Positions 33,499-42,990 of a DNA stretch of 64,000 nucleotides are shown here, one piece after another. Under the pieces are notes generated by a model, which saw only the letters and a list, made by a program, of their open reading frames with translations, ran no database searches and had not been told where the DNA came from. The first letter of the stretch is position 1. Each line of letters starts with the position of its first letter. The DNA lies in NCBI GenBank assembly GCA_014867205.1, contig WGUO01000008.1, positions 1-64,000 of the forward strand. The letters run 5' to 3'. The DNA is from Muribaculaceae bacterium (GTDB taxonomy: Bacteria; Bacteroidota; Bacteroidia; Bacteroidales; Muribaculaceae). The position numbers and the translations under genes were made by a program.

Positions 33499-34299
33499 GT
33501 GTTGTCGTTAAAAGAAAAGAAAATGTTTATGCTCGATATGGATGGAACGATCTATAACGAGAATATACTTATACCCGGCGCAAAAGAATTCTTTCATTTA
33601 CTACAGGAAAGAGGCATAAATTACACGTTTATGACCAATAACTCGTCGAAGAGTAAGTATAAGTATGTTGAGAAACTTCGCAATCTCGGAATCAGTTGTT
33701 CGGAAAAACATATCGCCTCTTCAGTTAACGCAACTATGGCTTATTTAAAGCTGCATAAACCAAATGCAAAATTGTATCTGGTCGGAACTGAATCACTGAA
33801 ACATGAATTGGAAATTGAGGGGTTCTCAGTCATTCCTCCGGATTATCGCAAATCAGATGTGGATTATGTTCTTGTCGCATATGATACGGAGTTGACATAC
33901 GAAAAATTAGAGGGGGCTTGCTGGTATATCAGCCGAGACTATCCGTTCATAGCGACAAATTGCGATATGCGTTGTCCGGTTCTTGGCAACAAGTTTATTC
34001 CGGATTGTGGGGCGATTTGCGATATGATTACCGCGGCTACATTGAAAAAGCCTATGTATCTTGGGAAACCGGACAAATATATAGTAGATGCGGTAATAAA
34101 AGAGTGGAACCTAAAACCGGAGGAAGTTGCTACAGTCGGCGACCGTCTTTATACCGACATAGCCGTGGGGGTGAATGCTGGAGTTGACTCCATATGTGTG
34201 CTTACCGGAGAGGCGACACTTGAGGAGATATCACGTTCTGTTTTCAAGCCCAATTATGTTTTCAGTTCTATCAAAGAACTTTACGAAGCCATACTTTAA
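33499..34299 (+). CDS. HAD-superfamily IIA phosphatase/phosphotransferase (NagD-like)
   Basis: A 266-residue HAD enzyme. Motif I is FMLDMDGTIYNENIL (nucleophile Asp near residue 13), motif II FMTNNSSKSKYKY near 49, and motif IV GDRLYTDIAVGVNAGV near 215. The cap is the IIA type, as in NagD and glycerol-phosphate phosphatases. A GTG at 33499 gives the usual eight-residue lead; ATG at 33523 is the alternative. Within the CDP-glycerol module it corresponds to the HAD partner (Gtp3-like), which in pneumococcus forms glycerol-2-phosphate. Spacing is 9 nt upstream and 4 nt downstream, so it is in one transcript. Confidence 0.84.
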   Translation: MLSLKEKKMFMLDMDGTIYNENILIPGAKEFFHLLQERGINYTFMTNNSSKSKYKYVEKLRNLGISCSEKHIASSVNATMAYLKLHKPNAKLYLVGTESLKHELEIEGFSVIPPDYRKSDVDYVLVAYDTELTYEKLEGACWYISRDYPFIATNCDMRCPVLGNKFIPDCGAICDMITAATLKKPMYLGKPDKYIVDAVIKEWNLKPEEVATVGDRLYTDIAVGVNAGVDSICVLTGEATLEEISRSVFKPNYVFSSIKELYEAIL

Positions 34300-34303
34300 G
34301 AAA

Positions 34304-35287
34304 ATGTATTATAATTTGGTCAAAACACCTGTCATTGTAAAGACGGGCAAACGAATTTTGGGTAAGATGGATCAATTATTGAGTGATGCCCATCTTGTTT
34401 TTCCGAAAAAGATTCTTATTACACAAGAAAATCTATTCAAAGCATACAAGGAAGAACTTGGACCTGATTCATTTTACAAAGTCATATTCATAGCAGGAGG
34501 ACAATTAGAAGAAACAAATTCCATCATTAATAAGTGTAAAGATGAAGATGCGCTCATAGTTGCATTTGGAGGAGGAAGCGTTCTTGATGCCGTCAAATAT
34601 AGTGCCAGCAGAATTGACAAACCATATATTACAGTTCCGTCTGCATTGTCAAATGATGCTATATACTCCTGTGTGGCGAGACTGACTGAAAACAATAAAA
34701 AAATTAGTCTCGGTGTTCAGCCACCTATTGGATTGTTGGTTGACATCGAAATAATAAAAAAATCGCCCCGTATACTTTTTATGGCCGGTGTTGCTGACCT
34801 CGTATCCAACCTGTCTGCAATTCAGGATTGGCTTTTTGCCCATAATGAGATTGGAGAACCGATAAATGAACTTGCATATATGTTGGCAAAAGAAGCCGCA
34901 CTGCCCATGCTTCGATATACAGAAAAAGATATTTTGTCAGAAGAAATGACATTGGATTTAATCAACGGACTTGTCACTTCCGGTTTTAGTATGATAATGT
35001 CCGGCAATACGCGGGGAACCAGTGGAGCTGAACATTTGATAAGCCATGCTATTGACGAATACTTCCCTGAAAAATCGACAATTCACGGTATTCAGGTTGG
35101 ATGGGCTCATTCAATTATTGAAAAAAAGTATCGTCACGATTCATTCCATATAGTCGAATTCTACAAAAATATAGGTCTCAATAAAATTTTTGAGAATATG
35201 ATACCTTGGAATGAAGATGACATTGACGGTTTAATTCCTTTTGCAAAGAAAATTAGAAATAGATATACAATTTTGAGTCCTCTATAA
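34304..35287 (+). CDS. Glycerol (phosphate) dehydrogenase-like enzyme, iron-ADH fold
   Basis: A 327-residue member of the glycerol dehydrogenase/glycerol-1-phosphate dehydrogenase group, start MYYNLVKTPVIVKTGKRI at 34304. A longer upstream frame overlaps the HAD gene and is rejected. NAD-binding IVAFGGGSVLDAVKYSAS is near residue 85, PYITVPSALSNDAIYS near 108, a metal-ligand pattern FMAGVADLVSNL near 160, and the second His in TSGAEHLISHAIDEY near 240. It likely provides glycerol or glycerol phosphate for CDP-glycerol (Gtp1-like). Third gene of the module. Confidence 0.82.
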   Translation: MYYNLVKTPVIVKTGKRILGKMDQLLSDAHLVFPKKILITQENLFKAYKEELGPDSFYKVIFIAGGQLEETNSIINKCKDEDALIVAFGGGSVLDAVKYSASRIDKPYITVPSALSNDAIYSCVARLTENNKKISLGVQPPIGLLVDIEIIKKSPRILFMAGVADLVSNLSAIQDWLFAHNEIGEPINELAYMLAKEAALPMLRYTEKDILSEEMTLDLINGLVTSGFSMIMSGNTRGTSGAEHLISHAIDEYFPEKSTIHGIQVGWAHSIIEKKYRHDSFHIVEFYKNIGLNKIFENMIPWNEDDIDGLIPFAKKIRNRYTILSPL

Positions 35288-35316
35288 AAGTACCACGGCT
35301 ATAAGATTTATAAATC

Positions 35317-35476
35317 ATGGTTTCAAAAACTGCCAGTCAATTGAGGGAATATTGTAACGCATTAACATCATGTTGAAAAAAATTCATATTTTCTTGAAAA
35401 CTCGACTCATATAACACTTGTGGTTGATGGAAACAACCATGGAGCAGAACTATTTCTGAATCTTCTTATTTTATAA
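35317..35476 (+). pseudogene. Possible gene remnant
   Basis: The 200-bp gap after the dehydrogenase reads MVSKTASQLREYCNALTS in one frame from 35317 and, after a one-base shift, a second stretch containing STHITLVVDGNNHGAELFLN to TAA at 35476. Both halves have coding-like composition, so a decayed small gene is possible. I recognise no family, and chance is not excluded. Confidence 0.25.
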
Positions 35477-35485
35477 AAAATAATC

Positions 35486-36766
35486 ATGATACTCAAGAAA
35501 CTTCTTAAGGCAATACTTCCGCAATTTCTTTTTAATGGCCTAGTATACCTGAGAGCGCAATTTCCTCCATTAGATTTGATGAGAATTAAACAATCTCACA
35601 AAACAAGGATTAAACAGATTCGAAAAAACAATAAGGCGAAAGTGATTTTTATGGCCGGGAATATGGCCATGTGGCGGTATCAAAAGATTTATGAGATACT
35701 TTCATCTGACCAGCGCTTCGAGATAATAATTATTATTTGTCCCCCCGCAATTAGAAAAGACAATCGCACTATACCAGAGTTGGAAAGATATTTTAGTCAG
35801 TTAAAGATGCCATTTATAAGTGCTTGTACTATGGACACCAGCAAATACATAGATGAATGGAATCCTGATATCATCTTTTATTGCCAACCTTATGACTCAG
35901 CTCTTGGGAATGCTTTTGATTGCGAACATAATTTTAAACGCTTGTTATGTTATGTTCCGTATGCTCTATTGACTGTTAATAAGGGCTTTGCATACAGTTG
36001 CCGGCTTCATAATTGTGCTTGGAGATATTATCAAGCCACAGAGTTGCATCTCAAAACTTCTCGTAGATTAAGTGCTAACTACGGCGAGAATGTACGTGTG
36101 GTTGGAGAGCCGCATGCAGATGATTTTGCAAAACCGGCTAAAACGAATCCATGGAAACAATGTGGAGATGAGAAGAATCGCAAAAGAATAATCTGGGCTC
36201 CTCATGCTTCAATTCAAGAAGTATCAAGCCTTAATCGCCATGGTTTTATATGGCTCCATAATGCTATGTTGTATTTTGCGGAAAAATATAAAGATTGTAT
36301 CCAAATTGCATTTAAGCCACATCCATACCTAAAGGATAGTCTACGCGACATCTGGGGCGTGGTCAAAACAAATGAATATTATGAGAAATGGGAGCATGGG
36401 GAAAACACTCAGTTAAATACGGGAGAATTTATTGATTTATTTAAATCTTCTGATGCAATGATTCACGATAGTGGTTCTTTTACGGGAGAGTATCTATTTA
36501 CACAGAAACCTGTTATGTTTACTACACAAAATAAGACTGAGTTATATAATACCGCTGATTATTTTGGCGTGGAATGTTTGAATTGTCATTACTTTGGATC
36601 CAATATTGAAGAAGTTGAACAATTTATAGTCAACATTATAAATGAAGACAATGATTATCTCTATGAAAAAAGAGTTAAATTTAAACGTGAATACTTGACA
36701 CCGCCGAACAATCAGAGTGTAGCAAAAAATATATATGATGACATTGTAGAAAGTCTATTTGGATAA
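35486..36766 (+). CDS. CDP-glycerol:glycerophosphotransferase family protein
   Basis: A 426-residue cytoplasmic GT-B-like transferase. The C-terminal half has the family hallmarks: IIWAPHASIQEVSS near 232, IQIAFKPHPYLKD near 273 and AMIHDSGSFTGEYLFTQKPV near 330, where HxP and DSGSFTGEY contact the CDP-alcohol in TagF/TagB-type enzymes. The N-terminus (LKKLLKAILPQFLFNGLVYL) is amphipathic and basic and may bind the membrane. It would transfer glycerol phosphate from CDP-glycerol to the growing glycan. Its position right after the CDP-glycerol synthesis trio supports this. Strongly AT-rich. Confidence 0.82.
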   Translation: MILKKLLKAILPQFLFNGLVYLRAQFPPLDLMRIKQSHKTRIKQIRKNNKAKVIFMAGNMAMWRYQKIYEILSSDQRFEIIIIICPPAIRKDNRTIPELERYFSQLKMPFISACTMDTSKYIDEWNPDIIFYCQPYDSALGNAFDCEHNFKRLLCYVPYALLTVNKGFAYSCRLHNCAWRYYQATELHLKTSRRLSANYGENVRVVGEPHADDFAKPAKTNPWKQCGDEKNRKRIIWAPHASIQEVSSLNRHGFIWLHNAMLYFAEKYKDCIQIAFKPHPYLKDSLRDIWGVVKTNEYYEKWEHGENTQLNTGEFIDLFKSSDAMIHDSGSFTGEYLFTQKPVMFTTQNKTELYNTADYFGVECLNCHYFGSNIEEVEQFIVNIINEDNDYLYEKRVKFKREYLTPPNNQSVAKNIYDDIVESLFG

Positions 36767-36868
36767 ATAATGATTCATGTGAACCAACTTAAGGTTATTT
36801 TATTACTAAAGGCATCCAAGCTTACCGGATAGGCATGTTGTGCGAGCCATAAATAGCATAAAATCAGT

Positions 36869-37861
36869 ATGAACATGACGCAGATTAAATCGAAGCTTAT
36901 AACAATCATAGTATCGGTTTATAACGGAGAAAACACGCTAAGAAGATGCGTCAAGTCTATCTTGTCTCAGACCTACAAGGATTGGGAGTGTATATTGGTC
37001 AATGACGGGTCTACGGATCGAACCGGTGAAATTTGCGAGTGCATTGCCGCGTCAGATTCTCGGTTCCGGGTGATTCATCAGGCTAATTCAGGTCCCAATG
37101 CAGCGAGAAACCAGGGAATTGAGGCAGCCCGGGGCGAGTTCTTGATATTCCCCGATGCGGATGACGATTTTTTTTCGGAAGATACGTTTGAATCAAACCT
37201 GCAATTTCTGCTCGATAACCATGAGATTGATATAGTAACAATGCCACAGTATCGTGAACAGCCGGACGGTTCATATTCAACAAAGCCAAAACAATTTGAG
37301 CGTCGAATCTTGACCGACAAGCGTGAGATGTTCACAAACTGGTACAACGGGCAAATTATTGATGGAGCATTCCACGGCAAGATTTTCCGTAAAACGCTCT
37401 TTCTGGGATGGAAACTGATTGAAGAGATTCGGTTCACAGAAGACCATTACAATATCCCAGATTTGTGCGAGCGTTGTCGGAAGGTGCAGGTCTCAGCTGT
37501 CGGTGGTTATGTGTACAAATGCAATCAAGAGTCAGCCATTCATACAAAGTACACGGATTTCAAGCGCTATGGGCAGTTGCGCTCCGAAGTCCGTCTGTGC
37601 CAATACTTTAGCAAATTGGGCAAATGCGAGCGTAACGAAGCTCCTATATATCTGCGTGCCATTGAGAATGCCTACTATCTTCAAGGAACAGAATACGAGA
37701 GTTCAGTCTTAGGGGCTCTTTCACAATTGCCGCCTCATTATTGCCAAGGAGGGACGCGCTTTCAGCAGATTCTCAAATATGTCATTCTATTGTTTGGCAA
37801 TAAAAACGGCTTGAAATTCATGAGACAATGTTTGCAAACACTAAAAGCAATACGTCAGTAA
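36869..37861 (+). CDS. Family 2 glycosyltransferase
   Basis: A 330-residue GT-A enzyme. The nucleotide-sugar site is TIIVSVYNGENTLRRCVKSI then ILVNDGSTDRTGEICE (about residues 11-55). The metal-binding stretch is FLIFPDADDDFFSED near 93. EEIRFTEDHYNIPDLCERC near 190 carries the ED catalytic pair. It adds one sugar to the repeat unit at the inner face of the membrane. The specificity is unknown. The stop TAA overlaps the next start by one base (TAATG), so it is coupled to the fucosyltransferase. Confidence 0.9.
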   Translation: MNMTQIKSKLITIIVSVYNGENTLRRCVKSILSQTYKDWECILVNDGSTDRTGEICECIAASDSRFRVIHQANSGPNAARNQGIEAARGEFLIFPDADDDFFSEDTFESNLQFLLDNHEIDIVTMPQYREQPDGSYSTKPKQFERRILTDKREMFTNWYNGQIIDGAFHGKIFRKTLFLGWKLIEEIRFTEDHYNIPDLCERCRKVQVSAVGGYVYKCNQESAIHTKYTDFKRYGQLRSEVRLCQYFSKLGKCERNEAPIYLRAIENAYYLQGTEYESSVLGALSQLPPHYCQGGTRFQQILKYVILLFGNKNGLKFMRQCLQTLKAIRQ

Positions 37862-38817
37862 TGAGAATCAAGGTTGCATTTTGCGATTTTTGGGATGATT
37901 TTGACCCCAATGACAATTTTTTAATTGCATCTTTGCGCAGAATCTGTGAGGTCGAACTTGTTTCGCCTCAAAACCATCCCGACATTCTGTTTTATTCAAT
38001 AATGGGATACTCGAACCTGTATTATACGGACTGTGTACGTATTTATTATACCGGAGAGAATGATGTGCCGGATTTTAATAAATGCGACTATGCGATTTCA
38101 TTTCAACATCTTACGTTAGGCAAACGTCATATTCGTTTACCGCTTTATGTTTGGTATGGTTCGTTTAATCGAATACGCGACAATCAGTTGAAGCCAATAC
38201 CGGCAGAGAGGAGTTTTTGCAGTTTTGTGGTTAGTAACAATTGGTGTGCCACATCCTTGAGGACAGAAATTTTCGAACGACTATCCCAATATAAGCCAGT
38301 AGCTTCCGGAGGTCGTTATGCCAATAATGTTGGAGGACCTGTTAAGGACAAGATTGAATTCCTACGTAATTATAAATTCAATATCGCATTTGAGAACAGT
38401 AGAGTTGACGGCTATACTACTGAGAAACTCTTGGATGCTCTTGCGGCCCGCACTGTGCCCATTTACTGGGGCAATCCTCTTGTGGAGGTAGATGTAAATC
38501 CCAGTAGTTTCATTAATGTCAGCGACTTCGCGACACTTGACGATTGCATTGACTACATCAAGAAAGTTGATAACGATGATGCGCTGTATTCCACATATCT
38601 TGCCGAGAATCCAATCAGCGAATATCATCCATTTCTGAATTGGGAAAACAAGCTTGACGATTTTTTAAGCGACATAGTATCCCATCCTCGCCGATATGTT
38701 ACCACATTTGGACTGGGGGGCACAATATTTACCTCGGCACTTGGGAAAGAAGAGATGTTTCACAGCGGTAAGATGCAGCGAGTATTTAAGATGTATAAAA
38801 GATATAAACATAAATGA
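37861..38817 (+). CDS. Family 10 alpha-1,3/4-fucosyltransferase
   Basis: A 318-residue GT10 enzyme, start MRIKVAFCDFWDDFDPND at 37861. The GDP-fucose site is clear: KFNIAFENSRVDGYTTEKLL then DALAARTVPIYWGNP, about residues 168-203. The N-terminal acceptor half has YYTGENDVPDFNKCDYAISF near 65. It ends basic (FKMYKRYKHK), possibly membrane-associating. It would cap or branch the glycan with fucose, giving Lewis-like structures. It depends on GDP-fucose, consistent with gmd at the head of the locus. It overlaps both neighbours by 1-4 nt. Confidence 0.93.
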   Translation: MRIKVAFCDFWDDFDPNDNFLIASLRRICEVELVSPQNHPDILFYSIMGYSNLYYTDCVRIYYTGENDVPDFNKCDYAISFQHLTLGKRHIRLPLYVWYGSFNRIRDNQLKPIPAERSFCSFVVSNNWCATSLRTEIFERLSQYKPVASGGRYANNVGGPVKDKIEFLRNYKFNIAFENSRVDGYTTEKLLDALAARTVPIYWGNPLVEVDVNPSSFINVSDFATLDDCIDYIKKVDNDDALYSTYLAENPISEYHPFLNWENKLDDFLSDIVSHPRRYVTTFGLGGTIFTSALGKEEMFHSGKMQRVFKMYKRYKHK

Positions 38818-39803
38818 CAAAACCTAAAATATCAATAATCATTCCAGTATATAATGTTGAGTCATATCTCCGCGAATGTCTTGACAGTGTACTTTCGCAG
38901 ACATTTACGAATTGGGAATGTATTCTCGTTGACGATGGCTCGAAAGATTCTTCAGGCAAGATATGTGATGAATATGCAGAGCATGACAATAGGTTTAAAT
39001 CTATTCATCAGACAAATCAAGGACAAGCATCTGCACGAAATTTGGCTCTAAATAATGCCAAAGGTGATTATATTATGTTTCTCGACTCTGACGATTATTG
39101 GATCAGTCATTCTGTGTTGACAGAATTATTGAATCTTTGGGAATTGAACCCCAATGCTCAATACATCCAGTTTTCATATTTCAGTTTCTTTGAAGATAAA
39201 TCGTTTCCATCGTATAATAAAGAGGCAAAACTCACAATGCTGTCAGATTCGAAGTCTATAATTGACGCTTTTGAACGCGGACAAATAACTACGATTACTT
39301 GTGATAAAATATTTCATCATTCAGTAATAGGCGATAGAATCAGATTCCCATTTGGAGTGTATTACGAAGATGAACGGTTTATCATTGATTTAATGGAGCA
39401 TCTGAATCAAGTAGTTATTTCATCTAAAGATTATTATGCGTATCGAATTAGAAGTGGCTCTACCACGCATAGCGAATTCGACTTGCGTCACGCCTGTGAT
39501 TTGTTTGAGAAAGATTTTCACGGCATGAAAGTGATGCAGAATATTCCTAATGCAGAATCTCTATATATCAACTATTACGTCGGCACCATCCGCGAATATT
39601 GCAACGCAATCCTTCTCGGGGGCGAGGAGCGTGTAAAAAAATACAATAAAGAAATAAAACGACTCATTCCACCTTTTGCACAATTGTGGAAATGCTGGAA
39701 GAAAATAGGTTTTTCAACAATATTGCTGAGTGGTATACTCAAACTATCGGGATTTAAAATTCTGGTAATGATTTTGAATTTGAGATCAAAAGGAAAGCCA
39801 TAA
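38814..39803 (+). CDS. Family 2 glycosyltransferase
   Basis: A 329-residue GT-A enzyme with ISIIIPVYNVESYLRECLDS at the N-terminus, ILVDDGSKDSSGKICDEYA near 40, DYIMFLDSDDYW near 85 and a catalytic-type YYEDERFIIDLMEHL near 183. The C-terminal 60 residues are basic and hydrophobic, so membrane attachment is likely. It starts inside the fucosyltransferase stop (ATGA). Sugar unknown. The following 180 bp hold no convincing gene, only a 27-codon frame. Confidence 0.9.
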   Translation: MTKPKISIIIPVYNVESYLRECLDSVLSQTFTNWECILVDDGSKDSSGKICDEYAEHDNRFKSIHQTNQGQASARNLALNNAKGDYIMFLDSDDYWISHSVLTELLNLWELNPNAQYIQFSYFSFFEDKSFPSYNKEAKLTMLSDSKSIIDAFERGQITTITCDKIFHHSVIGDRIRFPFGVYYEDERFIIDLMEHLNQVVISSKDYYAYRIRSGSTTHSEFDLRHACDLFEKDFHGMKVMQNIPNAESLYINYYVGTIREYCNAILLGGEERVKKYNKEIKRLIPPFAQLWKCWKKIGFSTILLSGILKLSGFKILVMILNLRSKGKP

Positions 39804-39982
39804 AACGCGACAAAATATGCCGAATTATTATGGGCGCACCAAGATGCTTTGCCATATTAACAGAGGACTCTTACACATAATGGGAATGCGAAACGGATAG
39901 AAGCCCTAAGCACAATCCTCAGACAAATTACACCTTAACCACAGAAACAGAAGATGAACCCTAATCATCAAATGCTTAAACC

Positions 39983-40642
39983 ATGTTGTTCCTTAAAATT
40001 CTATTATACCCAATCTCATTTGTTCGAAAAAAAATAAATTTATTCAAACAAGAAGAAAGAGAAAATAAAATTCGTGCTAAATACGGGAATCTAACTAAAT
40101 ATTCTTTAAAAGATCCAAATATAACGGCTGGCGATTTTTCATATGGAATTCCGAACATTTCATTATATACTGACAAACCATATAAAGTTTCAATAGGAAG
40201 GTTCTGCTCGATCTCAAATAACGTCGAAATAATTATTGGAGGAAATCACAACTATAGAAATGTTTCTTCTTATTCATTGATACCACAAGTACAAGAGATT
40301 TTTCCCGATATTAAGCATCCTGACAAGCCTGTTAAAAATGTTGTAATTGGGAATGATGTCTGGATTGCTAAAAATGTAACAATTCTTCAGGGAGTTACAA
40401 TCGGAGATGGAGCAGTTATCGGGACTAATTCCGTAGTTGCAAAAGATATTCCTCCATATGCAATCGCCGTTGGCAATCCCATTAAAATTATCAAATATCG
40501 TTTTAACGAACATCAGATTGAGGCACTTCTAAGAATCAAATGGTGGGATTGGCCATTGGATATTCTGAAAGAGCGCATGAAAGAAATTATTAATGAGGAT
40601 ATTGATGGTTTTATAGCCAAATATGATCCAAGAGAAGCATAA
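39983..40642 (+). CDS. Hexapeptide-repeat O-acetyltransferase (CatB/xenobiotic type)
   Basis: A 219-residue left-handed beta-helix acyltransferase. Hexapeptide turns run from about residue 70: VSIGRFCSISNNVEIIIGG, then NVVIGNDVWIAKNVTILQGV, TIGDGAVIGTNSVVAKDI and PPYAIAVGNPIKIIKYRF, the usual CatB-like ending. The His of GGNHNYRN near 92 is the likely catalytic base. A basic N-terminal helix (FVRKKINLFKQEERENK) precedes it. It probably O-acetylates a sugar with acetyl-CoA. Located 9 nt before the next glycosyltransferase. Confidence 0.88.
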   Translation: MLFLKILLYPISFVRKKINLFKQEERENKIRAKYGNLTKYSLKDPNITAGDFSYGIPNISLYTDKPYKVSIGRFCSISNNVEIIIGGNHNYRNVSSYSLIPQVQEIFPDIKHPDKPVKNVVIGNDVWIAKNVTILQGVTIGDGAVIGTNSVVAKDIPPYAIAVGNPIKIIKYRFNEHQIEALLRIKWWDWPLDILKERMKEIINEDIDGFIAKYDPREA

Positions 40643-40650
40643 ATTCTATT

Positions 40651-41628
40651 ATGAAAAGTGAGCGACCTCTTATCTCCGTATGTGTGCCAACATACAATCA
40701 AGAATCAGAAATAAGGCAAGCACTTGATGGAATTCTGTCACAAAAGGATGTCAACATAGAAATAATTATTGCAAACGATGGAAGTACAGACCGCACTCAT
40801 GATGTCTGCATGGAGTATCTGAACAAATATCCATCAGTCATTAAGTATATCAATCAAAAGTACAATAAGGGTATAATCAAAAATACTGAAGACTGCTTAA
40901 TGGCTGCGAGCGGTAAGTATATTGCAATCTGCGAAGGCGATGATTACTGGATTGATGATTATAAACTGAGGAATCAATGCGCTCTAATGGAGTCCGACGA
41001 ACAGATTTCAATGTCGCATACCAACTGGGTTAATTTGTATCAAGAGACCAATACGTTTGAAATTGAGAAAATAAAAGAGGCAAGCTATATCTGTGAAATA
41101 GAAGGAGGGATTAAGTCTTTCGAGGAGATATATCAATCGAAATACAGAGGAATCAGATTCAGTTCTACGGTTTTCCGGTCAGATATATTTCATAAAATTG
41201 TTAATTACCACCCTGACTTCTTTAGTTCTTCTTTTTCTACCATTGATTTAGGGCTATTTTTATGTATGGCATATTATGGCAGGATTGCATATATAAATGC
41301 TGCAACGACTGTTTACCGTATTCACGATGGCTCTGTTTCCATTAATTCGAATTTAACTATACAGAATAAATTTGCATTGGGAGTGCTTCATATATTATGC
41401 TATTTTGCTGATCAGTTCCATTATTCTCATAAGGAAATGAACAGACGTATCAACAAGCCATTTGGGGGCATATTAAACCATGCAATAAAAAACAATGATT
41501 CGCTGGCTATTCAAGAATTATGGAATATTAAAACGACATATAAACCTAAACTTACTCCTCAAAGACTTGTAATTATGTGTCTTGCTAAGAACTGTATCTT
41601 ACGGAAACTTATAAAGAATGTTCTTTAG
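40651..41628 (+). CDS. Family 2 glycosyltransferase
   Basis: A 325-residue GT-A enzyme: ISVCVPTYNQESEIRQALDG, IIIANDGSTDRTHDVCMEYL and YIAICEGDDYWIDDYKLRNQ within the first 110 residues. The EGDDYW acidic group replaces the usual DxD, as in many bacterial capsule GT2 enzymes. The C-terminal region is basic. It starts 9 nt after the acetyltransferase and is followed by 87 bp of AT-rich sequence, so the next gene may start a new transcript or continue this one. Sugar unknown. Confidence 0.9.
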   Translation: MKSERPLISVCVPTYNQESEIRQALDGILSQKDVNIEIIIANDGSTDRTHDVCMEYLNKYPSVIKYINQKYNKGIIKNTEDCLMAASGKYIAICEGDDYWIDDYKLRNQCALMESDEQISMSHTNWVNLYQETNTFEIEKIKEASYICEIEGGIKSFEEIYQSKYRGIRFSSTVFRSDIFHKIVNYHPDFFSSSFSTIDLGLFLCMAYYGRIAYINAATTVYRIHDGSVSINSNLTIQNKFALGVLHILCYFADQFHYSHKEMNRRINKPFGGILNHAIKNNDSLAIQELWNIKTTYKPKLTPQRLVIMCLAKNCILRKLIKNVL

Positions 41629-41715
41629 AACATCTTAAGTATCATTATTACACTTTTTACAAAATAGATAAAAGAAGTATTAGATAGCATATCCATTTAA
41701 AGACTAATATATTAT

Positions 41716-42990
41716 ATGCGGATACTTCAAGTCGCATCAGGAGATTTCACCTCAACTTATGGAGGAGGTCAGGTGTACGTCAAGAATATAGTTGACTGTA
41801 TGCTTGAAATGGGTCTCAATGTATCCGTCCTTTCATTTGTTGAGACTTTCTCTAACAGGAAGACACCTCATGGCAATGGAACTCTTTATGAGGTGCCCAA
41901 TAATATTGAAGAAGAGCAATTATCCAAAATTGCTAAAAAAATCAACCCTGATATTATTCATGCGCATAGCAATAAGGCCTTAATCTGCCGGATTGGCAAG
42001 AAACTGAATGTCCCTGTCGTTGTGACAGCGCATCACGGCGGGATTCTCTGTCCGGGAGGAGCAATGATGGATAGCACTGACTCAATATGCCACCGCAAAT
42101 TGAATCATAAGGATTGTCTACCATGTGTATTGCGAAATACACGCACCGGACTTCACTGGTGGTATCCGTTTATGAAATATCTTCCAGAAAATAAATATGT
42201 CTCTTTAGGCCGATTCCTTTCTAAAAAGCCGTTCATCCCTTTCATCACACCAATAGGATTGGGTGGCCTACAAATTAAAAGCAAGATTGATTATTGGAAA
42301 GAGGTTACAGAAAAATGCTCGACAATGATTGCTCCTTGCAATGCAATTGCCGAAGCAATGATAAATAATGGACTCGACAAACATAAAACAATCGTGCTCC
42401 CGCATGGTATCCCATTCCCCAAAAATCAATCGAAATTTCCGGAAATCGAGGATGGCAAAATCAAGTTCTTCTATGTCGGCAGGATTTGCTATATCAAGGG
42501 TATCCATGTATTGTTGGAGGCATTTCATTTAATAGATAATCCTCATATCAAGCTTCATCTTATCGGTGGAGCCGTAGGCAATGGGGAAACACGATATATG
42601 AATTCCCTACAAAAGAAATATGCTCGAGATAAAAGAATTATATGGCATGGAAAGATTGACTCCTCAAAGATGTTTGATACAATTAGCCAATTCCATGTTG
42701 GATGCGCTCCCACTATTTGTCTGGAGATATTTGGATTGAACATTGCAGAGGCTCTTGCAATGGGCAAACCTGTTATTGCCTCTCGATGCGGAGGAGCAGA
42801 GATGCAGATTAAGGATGGAGTAAATGGATGGGTGATTAAACCCAATGACGTTGAAGAATTACGCACTGCTCTGCAGGATATTATAGATAACCCGTCGGTT
42901 CTGTCCGATATGTCAGCCAAATGCTCGTCGATCTCTATTGAGGACCATTGCAACTCTCTTTTGAAAATTTATAATAGACTTCTCTTATGA
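41716..42990 (+). CDS. Family 4 glycosyltransferase
   Basis: A 424-residue GT-B enzyme. The glycine-rich acceptor loop is GDFTSTYGGGQVYVKNI (residues 9-25) and the nucleotide half begins IKFFYVGRICYIKGIHVLLE near 253. The donor-site Glu pair is in CLEIFGLNIAEALAMGKPVI near 338. A Cys-rich insertion, HHGGILCPGGAMMDSTDSIC with CLPCVLRNTR (about 110-145), is shared with some Bacteroidetes GT4 enzymes and could bind metal. It opens a run of six genes whose starts overlap the previous stop. Confidence 0.9.
   Translation: MRILQVASGDFTSTYGGGQVYVKNIVDCMLEMGLNVSVLSFVETFSNRKTPHGNGTLYEVPNNIEEEQLSKIAKKINPDIIHAHSNKALICRIGKKLNVPVVVTAHHGGILCPGGAMMDSTDSICHRKLNHKDCLPCVLRNTRTGLHWWYPFMKYLPENKYVSLGRFLSKKPFIPFITPIGLGGLQIKSKIDYWKEVTEKCSTMIAPCNAIAEAMINNGLDKHKTIVLPHGIPFPKNQSKFPEIEDGKIKFFYVGRICYIKGIHVLLEAFHLIDNPHIKLHLIGGAVGNGETRYMNSLQKKYARDKRIIWHGKIDSSKMFDTISQFHVGCAPTICLEIFGLNIAEALAMGKPVIASRCGGAEMQIKDGVNGWVIKPNDVEELRTALQDIIDNPSVLSDMSAKCSSISIEDHCNSLLKIYNRLLL

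Noticed and set aside
39810..39982. 27-codon frame MPNYYGRTKML... after a GT2 gene
   Set aside because: Very short, no promoter or family resemblance. It could be a remnant but is not supportable.
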